This document shows positions 52,697 through 62,656 of a DNA stretch of 64,000 nt, in pieces. The position numbers were made by a program, and so were the translations under genes. The notes under the pieces were generated by a model that was not told the origin of the DNA, did no database searches, and saw only the letters and a program-made list of their open reading frames with translations. Source of the stretch: Bacteroidales bacterium (GTDB taxonomy: Bacteria > Bacteroidota > Bacteroidia > Bacteroidales > Muribaculaceae); assembly GCA_910575615.1 (NCBI GenBank), contig CAJTEX010000009.1:1-64000 (forward strand). The letters are read 5' to 3'. Position 1 is the first letter of the stretch, and each line of letters opens with the position of its first letter.

Positions 52697-54397
52697 ATGG
52701 CAGCACCCAATCCAGACGACAAAAAGATTATCTTCTCGATGGTAGGCGTATCGAAGACCTACCCTCCCCAGAAACAGGTACTCAAAAACATATACCTCTC
52801 GTTTTTCTACGGAGCCAAGATCGGCATCATCGGTCTGAACGGCTCAGGTAAGTCATCCCTTCTCAAAATCATCGCCGGTATCGACAAGGAATACCAGGGC
52901 GAGGTGGTGTTCTCGCCGGGATACACTGTGGGCTACCTTGAGCAGGAGCCGAAGCTCGACCCGGAGAAGACGGTGATAGAGGTGGTCCGCGAGGGTGTCA
53001 AGCCGGTCATGGACCTGCTGCAGGAGTTCGACGAGGTCAATGCCGCATTCGCCGACCCCGACGTGCTTGAGGATCCCGACAAGATGGACAAGCTCATACA
53101 GCGCCAGGGCGAACTACAGGACGCGCTCGACGCCTGCGACGCATGGAACATTGACTCCAAGCTCGAGAGGGCTATGGATGCCCTGCAGTGTCCGCCCGAC
53201 GACCAGAAGGTTGACACCCTTTCGGGTGGCGAGCGCCGCAGGGTTGCCCTCTGCCGTCTGTTGCTCCAGCAGCCCGACGTGCTGTTGCTCGACGAGCCCA
53301 CCAACCACCTTGACGCGGAGTCGATCGACTGGCTCGAGCAGCACCTCCAGCAATATCCCGGCACTGTCATCGCCATCACCCATGACCGTTATTTCCTTGA
53401 CCATGTGGCCGGATGGATTCTTGAGCTTGACCGTGGCGAGGGGATACCCTGGAAGGGTAACTACTCTTCATGGCTCGACCAGAAGACAAAGCGCATGGCC
53501 CAGGAGGAGAAGCAGGCCAGCAAGCGCCGCAAGACCCTCGAAAGGGAGCTTGAATGGGTGAGGATGGCTCCCAAGGCACGTCAGGCCAAGGGTAAGGCAC
53601 GTCTGTCGAGCTACGACCGCCTGCTCAACCAGGACCAGAAGGAGCGCGAGGAGAAGCTTGAGATTTTCATCCCCAACGGGCCGCGCCTGGGCAACAAGGT
53701 GATTGAGGCCAAGGGGCTTGAGAAGTCGTTCGGCAAGAAGCTGCTGTTCAAGGATCTGGAATTCGCGCTGCCCCCCAACGGCATCGTGGGAGTGATAGGC
53801 CCCAACGGCGCGGGCAAGACCACGCTGTTCCGCCTGATAATGGACCAGGAGAAACCCGACGCTGGCTCTTTCGAGGTCGGCGAGACGGTGAAGGTCGCTT
53901 ATGTCGACCAGCGCCATCATGACCTGGTGCCTGACCATACTGTCTACCAGGTCATCTCGCAGGGAGTGGAGAGCTTCCGCATGGGGGGCCGCGATGTCAA
54001 CGCGCGGGCCTACCTGTCGAAGTTCAACTTCGCCGGGGCCGACCAGGAGAAGAAAATCGGTGTGCTGTCGGGAGGAGAGCGCAACCGTCTCCATCTGGCC
54101 ATGGCGCTCAAGGAGGAAGGCAACGTGCTGCTCCTCGACGAGCCTACCAATGACATCGATGTCAACACCCTCCGCGCCCTTGAGGAGGGTCTGGAGAACT
54201 TTGCCGGATGCGCTGTGGTGGTGAGCCACGACCGCTGGTTCCTCGACCGTATCTGCACCCACATCCTCTCTTTCGAGGGTGACGGCAAGGTGGTCTACTA
54301 CCAGGGTTCTTACTCCGACTATGAGGAGTACAAGAAGGCCCAGAACGGCGGCAAGGAGCTTCCCCGCCGTCGCTACCGCAAGCTGATGAATGACTAA
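52697..54397 (+). CDS. ettA: ABC-F translation factor EttA
   Basis: A 566-residue soluble protein with two ABC ATPase domains that binds the ribosomal E site and gates elongation according to ATP/ADP. First domain: Walker A GLNGSGKSSLLK, signature LSGGERRRVAL, Walker B LLLDEPTNHLD. Second: GPNGAGKTTLFR, LSGGERNRLHL and LLLDEPTNDID. Between them is the linker helix pair with a basic stretch (ERELEWVRMAPKARQAKGKAR). The arm subdomain insert in the first domain marks EttA rather than Uup. No membrane domain. Confidence 0.94.
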   Translation: MAAPNPDDKKIIFSMVGVSKTYPPQKQVLKNIYLSFFYGAKIGIIGLNGSGKSSLLKIIAGIDKEYQGEVVFSPGYTVGYLEQEPKLDPEKTVIEVVREGVKPVMDLLQEFDEVNAAFADPDVLEDPDKMDKLIQRQGELQDALDACDAWNIDSKLERAMDALQCPPDDQKVDTLSGGERRRVALCRLLLQQPDVLLLDEPTNHLDAESIDWLEQHLQQYPGTVIAITHDRYFLDHVAGWILELDRGEGIPWKGNYSSWLDQKTKRMAQEEKQASKRRKTLERELEWVRMAPKARQAKGKARLSSYDRLLNQDQKEREEKLEIFIPNGPRLGNKVIEAKGLEKSFGKKLLFKDLEFALPPNGIVGVIGPNGAGKTTLFRLIMDQEKPDAGSFEVGETVKVAYVDQRHHDLVPDHTVYQVISQGVESFRMGGRDVNARAYLSKFNFAGADQEKKIGVLSGGERNRLHLAMALKEEGNVLLLDEPTNDIDVNTLRALEEGLENFAGCAVVVSHDRWFLDRICTHILSFEGDGKVVYYQGSYSDYEEYKKAQNGGKELPRRRYRKLMND

Positions 54398-54412
54398 AAC
54401 CGCCAGACTGAA

Positions 54413-55423
<1,011 letters not shown>

Positions 55424-55438
55424 TTGCCGTAGCCTGCC

Positions 55439-57619
55439 ATGCTGTTGCCCCTGCTGAATGCCGCTCCGCTGGTGACCGACCCTGTCAAGATATTCCTGAT
55501 AGTGCTGGTCATCATCCTGCTCGCGCCTGTGGCATTGAACAGGTTGAAGATTCCGCATATCATAGGCATGATTGTGGCCGGGGTGGCCGTGGGGCCTTTC
55601 GGCCTCAATATCCTCGACCGCGACAGCTCGTTCAACATCTTCGGACAGGTGGGGCTGCTGTATCTCATGTTCCTTGCCGGACTTGAGATAGACATGTTCC
55701 ACCTGCGCCTGAACCTCAGGCGCGGGGCTGTCTTCGGGGCGTTGACGTTCCTGATTCCGATGGCCATGGGTGTGGCGGCCAGCGTGTATGTGTTGCATAC
55801 CCCCTGGCTTACGGCTTTCCTGCTGGCCTCGATGTATGCCTCCCACACGCTGATAGCCTATCCGGTGGCGGCCAGGCTCGGCATCACCAAATCGCCGGCG
55901 GTGCTGATTTCGGTGGTGGCTACGATAGTCTGTGTCATCGGAGCCCTCCTGGTGCTGGCGGCGGCTGTCAACATCCACGAGACCGGCGAACTAAGCGTCG
56001 GGCGGATGCTGTTGCTGCTGTCCAAGTCCGGGGCATATTGCGCCGGGGTGTTGTATCTCTACCCCAGGATGACGCGCTGGTTCTTCAAGAGCTATTCTGA
56101 GAAAGTCACCCAGTATGTCTTCATCCTCGCGATGGTCTTCCTGTCGGCATGGCTGTCTGGGATGGTGGGTCTTGAGCCTGTGCTGGGGGCATTCTTCGCC
56201 GGGCTTGTGCTCAACCGCTATGTCCCCTCCAGCTCGCCGCTCATGAACTCCATAGAGTTTGTGGGCAACGCGTTGTTCATCCCCTATTTCCTCATCGGGG
56301 TAGGGATGATGATCAACGTGGGGGTCATCGTCAAAGGCAACACCCTCTGGGTCGCGTCGGTGATGCTCGCCGTGGCCCTGGCCAGCAAATGGCTGGCCGC
56401 GTACATAGCCCAGAAAGGCTACCGGATGGACTCGGCAGACCGGGGTGTGATGTTCGGCCTGACGACAGCCCACACGGCAGTGGCCTTGGCCGTGGTCACA
56501 ATCGGTTACAACATGGTGTTGCCCGACGGCTCCAGGATGATGGACGAGACCATACTCAACGGCACAGTGCTTGTGATACTCGTCACATGCGCCATCGCCC
56601 CGATTGTCACCTCCCGGGCCGCCACCCGCATCAAGCTCAGGATGCTTGGCGCCCCGGATGCCGCGTCGGGCCAGACCGCCCCGGTGACGGGCAATATACT
56701 GGTGCCGGTGGCAAATCCGATAACCGCGGCATCCCTCGCCGAACTCGCGTTGCTCATGAGACGCCGGAAGGAGGGCCCGCGTGCCGACCGATTCTTCGCC
56801 CTGCATGTCCGCAACGACAACTCCCGCGCGTCAAAAGAGATGGGGGCCAGTTCGCTGGCTCTCGCCAAAGGGGCCGCCGCTGGGGTGGATGTCGCCATGG
56901 AGTCAATAGAGAGATACGACCTCAACACCGTCACCGGCATCCTCAACACCGTCAACGAGCGCGACATCACAGCCATAGTGATGGGAATGCACCGCAAGTC
57001 GAGCGTCATCGACACATTCCTCGGCTCTAAAATCGAACAGCTTGTCAAGGGCACACGTCAGATGGTGGTGCTGTCGAGATGCTACATCCCCGTCAACACC
57101 GTCACCCGCATAGTGGTCTTCGTCCCCCAAAAAGCCGAGTACGAGACCGGTTTCCGCCAATGGGTCGAATCCCTCGGCTCCCTCGCCCGCGAAGTCGGCT
57201 GCCGGCTGATATTCTGCGCCAACGCCCAGGGCCGCTCCCAGATAGCCGGAGTCATCACCCACGCCAAGCTCGGCATACGCCACGAATACCGCCCGGCCGA
57301 TGGCATCGACGACTTTATGCTGCTGGCCAACAAAGTGCTTGACGACGACCTACTTGTGGTGATTGGCGCACGCCGCGACTCAGTCAGCTACACCCCCGAG
57401 ATGACAGACATTGCCCTCTTCCTCCAGCGTTACTTCGACCGCAACAACCTGCTGCTCATCTACCCCGCCCAGTTCGGCGAAAACCGCCTCAATCCCGACG
57501 ACACACAGACCACCTTCGCCGACCCCCTCGGCACCGGTCCGGCCTCCGCCCCCTCCATCCTCCGCTCCATCCGCGGCCGCCTCCAGCGTCTCCGCCCCCT
57601 CCCCCGTCGCCATCGTTGA
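55439..57619 (+). CDS. CPA2 cation:proton antiporter with USP-like tail
   Basis: A 726-residue inner-membrane protein. The first 400 residues form about 12 membrane helices of the Kef/NhaS-like monovalent cation:proton antiporter-2 family, with GLLYLMFLAGLEIDMF (the conserved Asp region) and SGMVGLEPVLGAFFAGLVL. The cytoplasmic remainder (about 410-700) resembles two universal-stress-protein-like domains (GNILVPVANPITAAS; RIVVFVPQKAEYETGF). The C-terminal 40 residues are Pro/Arg-rich, running into the repeat DNA downstream. It likely exchanges Na+ or K+ for protons; the ion is unknown. Confidence 0.9.
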   Translation: MLLPLLNAAPLVTDPVKIFLIVLVIILLAPVALNRLKIPHIIGMIVAGVAVGPFGLNILDRDSSFNIFGQVGLLYLMFLAGLEIDMFHLRLNLRRGAVFGALTFLIPMAMGVAASVYVLHTPWLTAFLLASMYASHTLIAYPVAARLGITKSPAVLISVVATIVCVIGALLVLAAAVNIHETGELSVGRMLLLLSKSGAYCAGVLYLYPRMTRWFFKSYSEKVTQYVFILAMVFLSAWLSGMVGLEPVLGAFFAGLVLNRYVPSSSPLMNSIEFVGNALFIPYFLIGVGMMINVGVIVKGNTLWVASVMLAVALASKWLAAYIAQKGYRMDSADRGVMFGLTTAHTAVALAVVTIGYNMVLPDGSRMMDETILNGTVLVILVTCAIAPIVTSRAATRIKLRMLGAPDAASGQTAPVTGNILVPVANPITAASLAELALLMRRRKEGPRADRFFALHVRNDNSRASKEMGASSLALAKGAAAGVDVAMESIERYDLNTVTGILNTVNERDITAIVMGMHRKSSVIDTFLGSKIEQLVKGTRQMVVLSRCYIPVNTVTRIVVFVPQKAEYETGFRQWVESLGSLAREVGCRLIFCANAQGRSQIAGVITHAKLGIRHEYRPADGIDDFMLLANKVLDDDLLVVIGARRDSVSYTPEMTDIALFLQRYFDRNNLLLIYPAQFGENRLNPDDTQTTFADPLGTGPASAPSILRSIRGRLQRLRPLPRRHR

Positions 57620-57687
57620 CCCTCCTCCCCAACCTCCTCGGAAGCCAGGTGCGACGGCCAGCAGCATCCATCCCCGTCCATCCCCTC

Positions 57688-57765
57688 CATTCCCGTTCTG
57701 TCCATTCCATCTTCGTCTATTCCATCCATTCCCGTTCCGTCCATTCCATCTTCGTCTATTCTATC
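57688..57765. repeat. Two tandem 39-bp pyrimidine-rich repeats
   Basis: Units at 57688-57726 and 57727-57765 differ at only two positions, and partial copies extend on both sides (about 57660-57790). Each unit is itself made of CCATTCC-like words. On the minus strand the period of 13 codons gives repeated Asp-Gly-Met phrases, but no gene is supported. The remainder of 57620-57930 is low-complexity and gene-free. Confidence 0.75.
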
Positions 57766-57930
57766 CCATTCATTCATCCTATCCCATTTCCTGTTTTGCT
57801 CCTCTCTCATTATCCCGCTCTCCCTTGTACCCTGAGTGCGTTCCTGACATACTCAGTTTGCAAAAAACGGCCAAAAAATATCTCAAACCATCAAAAACGC
57901 CACCTTCTTCAAAAAAATATCCCAAAAAAT

Positions 57931-57961
57931 TTTGTCAATCAAAAAAAACTCCCTACCTTTG
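57931..57961 (+). promoter_or_regulatory. Promoter of tRNA-Lys
   Basis: TTTG (57931-57934), 19 nt, TACCTTTG (57954-57961). A small hairpin (GCATTT/AAATGC, about 57967-57982) lies in the short leader. Confidence 0.75.
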
Positions 57962-58000
57962 CATCGCATTTAAGGAAATGCGCTCGGCATTACGCCAAAA

Positions 58001-58073
58001 GACTCCGTAGCTCAGTTGGTAGAGCAACTGACTCTTAATCAGTGGGTCGAGAGTTCGAGCCTCTCCGGGGTCA
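58001..58073 (+). tRNA. tRNA-Lys (anticodon CTT)
   Basis: All four arms fold: acceptor GACTCCG (58001-58007) with CGGGGTC (one G-U), D stem GCTC/GAGC, anticodon stem ACTGA/TCAGT around the loop CTCTTAA with anticodon CTT, and T stem GAGAG/CTCTC around TTCGAGC. Discriminator A at 58073; CCA is not encoded. Its 3' end is the likely integration site of the adjacent mobile element. Confidence 0.95.
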
Positions 58074-58096
58074 CTATTAAAGACCACAGAAAGTGG

Positions 58097-58133
58097 AAAA
58101 CCGTTGAAAATCAGACATTTTCAACGGTTTTTA
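58097..58133 (+). terminator. Intrinsic terminator after tRNA-Lys
   Basis: A perfect 14-bp stem, AAAACCGTTGAAAA (58097-58110) with TTTTCAACGGTTTT (58118-58131), a 7-nt loop and a T-run continuing to 58139. Confidence 0.85.
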
Positions 58134-58174
58134 TTTTTGCACAAACCGCAAAAATCGGCATATCTGAGCACTCT

Positions 58175-58463
58175 GCGGTGTAAGAATCGGGAATAGATTT
58201 TGAAAATTCAAAATTTACACCCGAAGACTTGCCAATCTTCTGACTGACGCATAGTTACAGACACACGACTACCCCGAATACACCCCAATTTTCGCCGATT
58301 TTCCATAAATGGGTTCGGGCACCACTCCATTTATAGGTAAATCATTGAAAACTACGGGTAAAGAATTTCAGACCCCACTAAAACGAGTCAGTATCTGCGC
58401 TCAAATGCAGGTGTAAATTCTGAGGAAATCTTTTTGCTGGTCTCGATTCTTACACCCGAAAAG
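58175..58463. repeat. Four GGTGTAA/TTACACC sites before the integrase gene
   Basis: The sequence GGTGTAA or its complement TTACACC occurs at about 58178, 58215, 58410 and 58450. The outer pair is longer: GGTGTAAGAATCG at 58178 is the exact complement of a stretch at 58444-58456; the inner pair shares GGTGTAAATT. Two are followed by CGAA (ACACCCGAA). Repeated sites between att and int suit integrase or excisionase arm-binding sites; this is inference. No gene in 58134-58526. Confidence 0.6.
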
Positions 58464-58526
58464 ATCATATTTCGCTGATATTCAAATTTCTGCACCATAA
58501 GAGCACGACATGAGATTATTAACTTT

Positions 58527-59861
58527 ATGTCAAAAAAGACTCTTATGTATCAAGCGAATTATTACACGCTGACCTTTATGATACGAAAGGCTCAGCAGAA
58601 AAAATCCGGGGAAACTCCGATTTTTGCTCGCATAACCGTTTCCGGCCAGCGAGCCGAGTTCAACATCAACCGTAGTGTCGACCCTGACAACTGGAACGCC
58701 GCCAAAGGACTTTCCTTTGGAAAGTCCAAGAGAGATATTGAGCTCAACAAGTATTTGGACTCAATCCGTGTCCGCATAAGCGAGATTCATGCCTCGCTTG
58801 TGAAAGATGAAGAGGCAATCAATCCTCTCATCATCAAGCAGCACTTTCTCGGTAATGCCGAGGGGCCGAAGATGCTGTGTGCAGTGTTCAACTATGTCAA
58901 CGAACAACACAAGGAGAGATTCGACCGTGGCGACATCTGCGATGGTACATACCTGCGCTGGAAACGCTGTGCCGAATATCTCGCTGAGTTTATTCAGAAG
59001 CGAGAAGGAAGGGACGATATTCCTATTAAAAAGTTGACAAGCGGCATGATTGACGACTTCGAGCACTTTCTGCGTGTCAACAAGGGTAACGGCAACAATG
59101 CCGCCATCCGATATGTCCGCTATCTAAAGAAGGTGACCCGTGTCGCTCTCGCCAACAAGTGGCTTGATGAAGACCCCTTCATCGACAAGCACTACTCCCG
59201 AACCGCCACAAACCGTGGTCATCTTGGCGAGGAAGAGGTAAAGCGAATCATGGCACTCAATCTGACGGAGTTTCCCCGCCTCGACCAAGTGCGCGACACC
59301 TTCGTCTTCTGTTGCTTCACAGGTCTGGCGTTTGCCGACATTTCCACCCTCTCAAAAGAATTCATTGTCGAAGATGACAATGGAGAGAAGTGGATACGCA
59401 AGCCTCGTCAGAAAACCGGCGAGATAAGCACCATCCCGCTCCTTGATATTCCGCAGCGTCTAATCAAGAAGTATGAAAATCATCCGACGGTCATAGCCAA
59501 GGGGATTGTTCTGCCGGTAATATCCAACCAGCGCATGAATTCCTATCTTGCCGAGATTGCGACTCTCGCCAAAATCCAGAAGCATCTGACAACACACATC
59601 GCGCGCCATACATTTGCGACTATGTCGCTCCGCAATCATGTCCCCATTGAGTCTATTTCAAAGATGCTCGGCCATTCCGACATTCAGACTACTCAAATCT
59701 ACGCGAAAATGCTCGATGAAGCTGTGTCGGAAGATATGCAGAAGATGCGCTCAAAATTCGACGGCATAGACCACAACATCAATCCTCTCCCCGAAAAACC
59801 TACAACTTTTGAGCGTGAGCCGCTCAAAAAGCGTGGACGTCCGAGAAAAAATCCTCTTTGA
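58527..59861 (+). CDS. int: Tyrosine-type site-specific integrase
   Basis: A 444-residue recombinase of the Bacteroides conjugative-element class. An Arm-DNA-binding domain (IRKAQQKKSGETPIFARITV) and an SAM-like core-binding domain (about 115-210) precede the catalytic domain. Catalytic residues seen: Lys in RQKTGEIS, HIARHTFATMS (His-x-x-Arg), LGHSDIQTTQIYAKM (His and nucleophile Tyr). The first catalytic Arg, normally in TGLR, is Ala here (TGLAFADIS), as in many integrases of this class. The C-terminus has an AT-hook-like KKRGRPRKNP. A TAACTTTA overlaps the first ATG, so translation from the Met at 58545 is possible. Confidence 0.93.
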   Translation: MSKKTLMYQANYYTLTFMIRKAQQKKSGETPIFARITVSGQRAEFNINRSVDPDNWNAAKGLSFGKSKRDIELNKYLDSIRVRISEIHASLVKDEEAINPLIIKQHFLGNAEGPKMLCAVFNYVNEQHKERFDRGDICDGTYLRWKRCAEYLAEFIQKREGRDDIPIKKLTSGMIDDFEHFLRVNKGNGNNAAIRYVRYLKKVTRVALANKWLDEDPFIDKHYSRTATNRGHLGEEEVKRIMALNLTEFPRLDQVRDTFVFCCFTGLAFADISTLSKEFIVEDDNGEKWIRKPRQKTGEISTIPLLDIPQRLIKKYENHPTVIAKGIVLPVISNQRMNSYLAEIATLAKIQKHLTTHIARHTFATMSLRNHVPIESISKMLGHSDIQTTQIYAKMLDEAVSEDMQKMRSKFDGIDHNINPLPEKPTTFEREPLKKRGRPRKNPL

Positions 59862-59880
59862 GGAATGACAGAATTAATGA

Positions 59881-59917
59881 AGGGCGACAATCGAGCATGA
59901 CACTCGGTTGTCGCCCT
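59881..59917. terminator. Bidirectional terminator between int and HTH genes
   Basis: A 15-bp stem, AGGGCGACAATCGAG (59881-59895) with CTCGGTTGTCGCCCT (59903-59917), one wobble and a 7-nt loop, lies between convergent genes. Confidence 0.7.
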
Positions 59918-59948
59918 TCGGCCAGTTTATATGTATAACACAATCACG

Positions 59949-60242
59949 TCAGTATTTGGCGTGGAAGTTGGCGTTGAGCCATTCTTCTATCTCCGCTTCA
60001 TCGTAGATGGTCTTGCCACCTATTTTATAATAGGGAATGATATTGGCATTGCGGAAGTTCTGGAGAGTACGGCGATGCAACGACAGCCGTTTTGACAATT
60101 CCTTGTCTTCGATGAAGAATCTCCCTGCCAACGGCGGTCGGATATTCGGGGCTATCGCCTCAAACATTTCAGCCAATTCCCTTGCCTGTGCATAGAATGT
60201 CATCACACCGGGATGGCGTTTGGTGATAATCTCATCTGTCAT
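59949..60242 (-). CDS. Excisionase-like helix-turn-helix protein
   Basis: A 97-residue DNA-binding protein. A helical N-terminal part (AQARELAEMFEAIAP) leads to a MerR-like winged helix-turn-helix: LSKRLSLHRRTLQNFRN as the helices, then YKIGGKTIYDEAEIEEWL as the wing and last helix. Proteins of this type serve as Xis2d/Xis2c-like recombination directionality factors in Bacteroides elements. Its ATG overlaps the stop of the upstream gene (ATGA). Confidence 0.82.
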   Translation of the reverse strand: MTDEIITKRHPGVMTFYAQARELAEMFEAIAPNIRPPLAGRFFIEDKELSKRLSLHRRTLQNFRNANIIPYYKIGGKTIYDEAEIEEWLNANFHAKY

Positions 60243-60544
60243 AGGCTTCCTCCGGCCTCCATCCGGTTGTCGTCAAGATAACGTCCTATCTCAGCTTCGC
60301 TGAACAGACAGTTCCCTCCCGGCTCTTGGAAGTAGCCTATCTTTCCGCTTGATTTCAGCGTCTGGAGCTGGCGGACGGTGATACACATGGCATTTGCCGC
60401 CGCGTATGGTGTGAGCCATTTTCCGGAACCGGCGGGTGGATGTAGCAGTTTCCACATACGGCTCACCATTGTGTGAAGAAACTGCATGGATTTCACCATG
60501 TCCTCAAACACCTCCTTGTCTATTTCGATTGTCTGCATAGGCAA
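60239..60544 (-). CDS. Second excisionase-like helix-turn-helix protein
   Basis: A 101-residue protein with the same build as its downstream neighbour: a helical N-terminus (EVFEDMVKSMQFLHTMVSRM) and a MerR-like domain (YAAANAMCITVRQLQTLKSS, then FSEAEIGRYLDDNR). The two are probably ancient duplicates that act together at the attachment site. It follows the topoisomerase-like gene by 7 nt. Confidence 0.8.
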   Translation of the reverse strand: MPMQTIEIDKEVFEDMVKSMQFLHTMVSRMWKLLHPPAGSGKWLTPYAAANAMCITVRQLQTLKSSGKIGYFQEPGGNCLFSEAEIGRYLDDNRMEAGGSL

Positions 60545-60551
60545 TTCTATT

Positions 60552-62519
60552 TTATGAATATATCTTGGCGGCTTTGGCGGAGAATGTCACGCCGAAACGG
60601 TTGTCGATTACCAGCGATTCGCAGAATTTGCGACCTCTGGTATTTGTAAAGCCGTAGATGGGCGATGTGTATTTGTATCGGACGAGTTGCTCGATGTCCT
60701 TGTCGGTCAGGTCGTAGCCGTGGAAGTGGAGCGGGATTGAGAATCCACAGCACTCACAGGCAACTGTAGCCGGGAACACGGTCAGTCCGTGGTTGCCGCA
60801 TTTCGGACAGGTGTAGCCCGATACCTTGCTGACAAAGGATTTCTTGTCGGTGATGAGCGAGAGAATAAGGGGATGAATCCAGTTCTCATACTCCCGCATT
60901 ACCGGCTTTGTTGGCTTGCGGTTCTCCGCGAGCGCGTCAACCTCGTCAATCTGGCTGATGTACTTGCCGATGTCGGAGAGTTCGAGATGGCCGACGTGTG
61001 AAAGAAGCACACGCGCCTTCTCCGTCGGCTCGATGTCTCCAAGCAGATATTTCACTAATCCGTTGTCGATGAGACGCTGGAGGCAGGCTCCGCAGTCGCG
61101 GTAACTGCCCACGGGAAGAAGTGAGGGGGTATCACCGTCAGTGTTGACCAGTTCATTGAGGTCGTGCAGGAAGGCTACGGCGGTCAGGGTTTCGGGCGTG
61201 CGATTCGAGAAAGAGAATATATTCACGCCTGAGACTGTAAATGCGATGCTCCCCGGAACACATTCCGCATTGTCGGGCAGTTCGGCTGTGCCGAAGATGT
61301 CGATACCCTCTATATTAGCCATGATACCGACCTCGATACATTTGGCAGAGTCAAATGCCATTTCGGTACGGGTGCTGATGAGTTCATACACACGCTGCTC
61401 GTCGTCGCTGAGAAAGAGAGGTGTACGCTCGGTAGTGATAATTCCGTGGCAGTAGGGTATCTGCTCTTCCGGACGGAACGGGAACGCCTTTGCCTCAGGG
61501 AAGCGACGCTCAACGTGACGCTTCAGATGATGAGGTAGTGATGACACCGAGGTGCGGGGCGACGAGATAAGCCCTTTCTCAAACAGAAGGTCTGCGGCCG
61601 CCATTGTACGAGCTGGCAGGAATCCCAGCTCCTCGATGGACACCTCCTGAAGGGTCGCCATGTTGAGCAACTCGTGGCACCACTCCACTTTCGGGTTGAC
61701 CTCCACAACCTCAGCTGTGACAGTCTTGCCGTTCATTTTCATGAAATTCTCATAAACTTTCTGCGCGTCCGATTCCTTGCACCATATTTCCGTGGGTGCC
61801 AACTGTGCATCCTTTCCATCCCACTTGCCGGATATACCAACACCGTAGCGGGTCTTCTTGGGGAATTTGACTTTCATGTTGTCGTAGCTGTTGCAAAGGA
61901 GCCAGAGCGCGGCGATGTCCATGCGCTCCATCGGGAACGACTGCTTGCCATACATCTGGGCGAATGCCTGTTCCACATTGGCACGGAACAGAAAGTTCAT
62001 TCCGTGGTGAACGAAACCGGAGCGGGCTATACGTGTGATGTTGCGGCCTGACTCGCGGTTACGGTAGGCGTAGGTTATCGACCGGTTGCTCAGTGTGGTC
62101 AGCCACATGCGGCTGGTACGGCATCCGGCCTTTGCCGCCTGACATAGAATAGCGAATAGAGCCTGAGCCTCACTTCCGTTGTTTGAGGCGAAGATAACCT
62201 CTGCGGCCTGCTCGACAAGAGCATGAAGTCTGATGACTGTGCTTTTATCCTCGTCGCTGACTTTGAATTTGCCGTTCTCGTTGTAAGCACGGATACCATA
62301 CAGGTATCTCGTCGGGATGAAAGGGAGCGTCTTGATGAAGTCGCTGCCACCGGCGTAATACTGATACGGAGCCGGCTCGACGAGACTGGGCTCGACGGAG
62401 GTGATGACGATGCTGCCGGTGTCGTTGGTGTAGTCGCCGTTTTCGGTGCGGTCGGTGCAGTTGAGGGCGCGGGATACGGCGAAGGCGATTTGGGTGGAGT
62501 GTGCGATTACGAGATTCAT
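60552..62519 (-). CDS. Type IA topoisomerase-like protein lacking catalytic residues
   Basis: A 655-residue protein with the plan of topoisomerase III: N-terminal TOPRIM-like part, the LLNMATLQEVSIEELGF region with LPARTMAAADLLFEKGL, and a C-terminal zinc ribbon (CPKCGNHG ... CECCGF) followed by the family's closing helices. Catalytic positions are changed: IAEKPSV of TopB is IAHSTQI (Glu7 to His); the TOPRIM acidic box is SNNGSEAQ (112-119) where active enzymes have D-A/P-D/G-R-E-G; and the nucleophile in YPRT is Ser320 (SSPRT). It is thus probably unable to cleave DNA but may keep a structural role in excision, like the Exc protein of CTnDOT, which I recall does not need its tyrosine. No frameshift or stop is present. 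Confidence 0.82.
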   Translation of the reverse strand: MNLVIAHSTQIAFAVSRALNCTDRTENGDYTNDTGSIVITSVEPSLVEPAPYQYYAGGSDFIKTLPFIPTRYLYGIRAYNENGKFKVSDEDKSTVIRLHALVEQAAEVIFASNNGSEAQALFAILCQAAKAGCRTSRMWLTTLSNRSITYAYRNRESGRNITRIARSGFVHHGMNFLFRANVEQAFAQMYGKQSFPMERMDIAALWLLCNSYDNMKVKFPKKTRYGVGISGKWDGKDAQLAPTEIWCKESDAQKVYENFMKMNGKTVTAEVVEVNPKVEWCHELLNMATLQEVSIEELGFLPARTMAAADLLFEKGLISSPRTSVSSLPHHLKRHVERRFPEAKAFPFRPEEQIPYCHGIITTERTPLFLSDDEQRVYELISTRTEMAFDSAKCIEVGIMANIEGIDIFGTAELPDNAECVPGSIAFTVSGVNIFSFSNRTPETLTAVAFLHDLNELVNTDGDTPSLLPVGSYRDCGACLQRLIDNGLVKYLLGDIEPTEKARVLLSHVGHLELSDIGKYISQIDEVDALAENRKPTKPVMREYENWIHPLILSLITDKKSFVSKVSGYTCPKCGNHGLTVFPATVACECCGFSIPLHFHGYDLTDKDIEQLVRYKYTSPIYGFTNTRGRKFCESLVIDNRFGVTFSAKAAKIYS

Positions 62520-62577
62520 AATATTACTTATTTTATTGATTATTACTTATTTTAATTATTAAAAGATATTTCGGAAA

Positions 62578-62606
62578 GACATGGGGAGGGCCTGCCTCCC
62601 CATGTC
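62578..62606 (-). terminator. Hairpin between the DUF3945 and topoisomerase-like genes
   Basis: A perfect 12-bp stem, GACATGGGGAGG (62578-62589) with CCTCCCCATGTC (62595-62606), followed on the minus strand by TTTCC. The gap 62520-62656 also has a 13-bp direct repeat, ATTACTTATTTTA, at 62523 and 62542, just upstream of the topoisomerase-like gene's start. Confidence 0.55.
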
Positions 62607-62656
62607 GGTGAAGAGGACAGCCATTCGGAAATGGCGGGAACTATGTCAGTCGGAGT

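Noticed and set aside
57411-58010. 199-codon Ser/Pro-rich plus-strand frame
   Set aside because: Shifted frame of the antiporter end running into pyrimidine-rich repeat DNA.
58527-59861. Integrase inactivated by loss of the first catalytic arginine
   Set aside because: Replacement at this position is common in integrases of Bacteroides conjugative elements that are active, so it is not evidence of decay.
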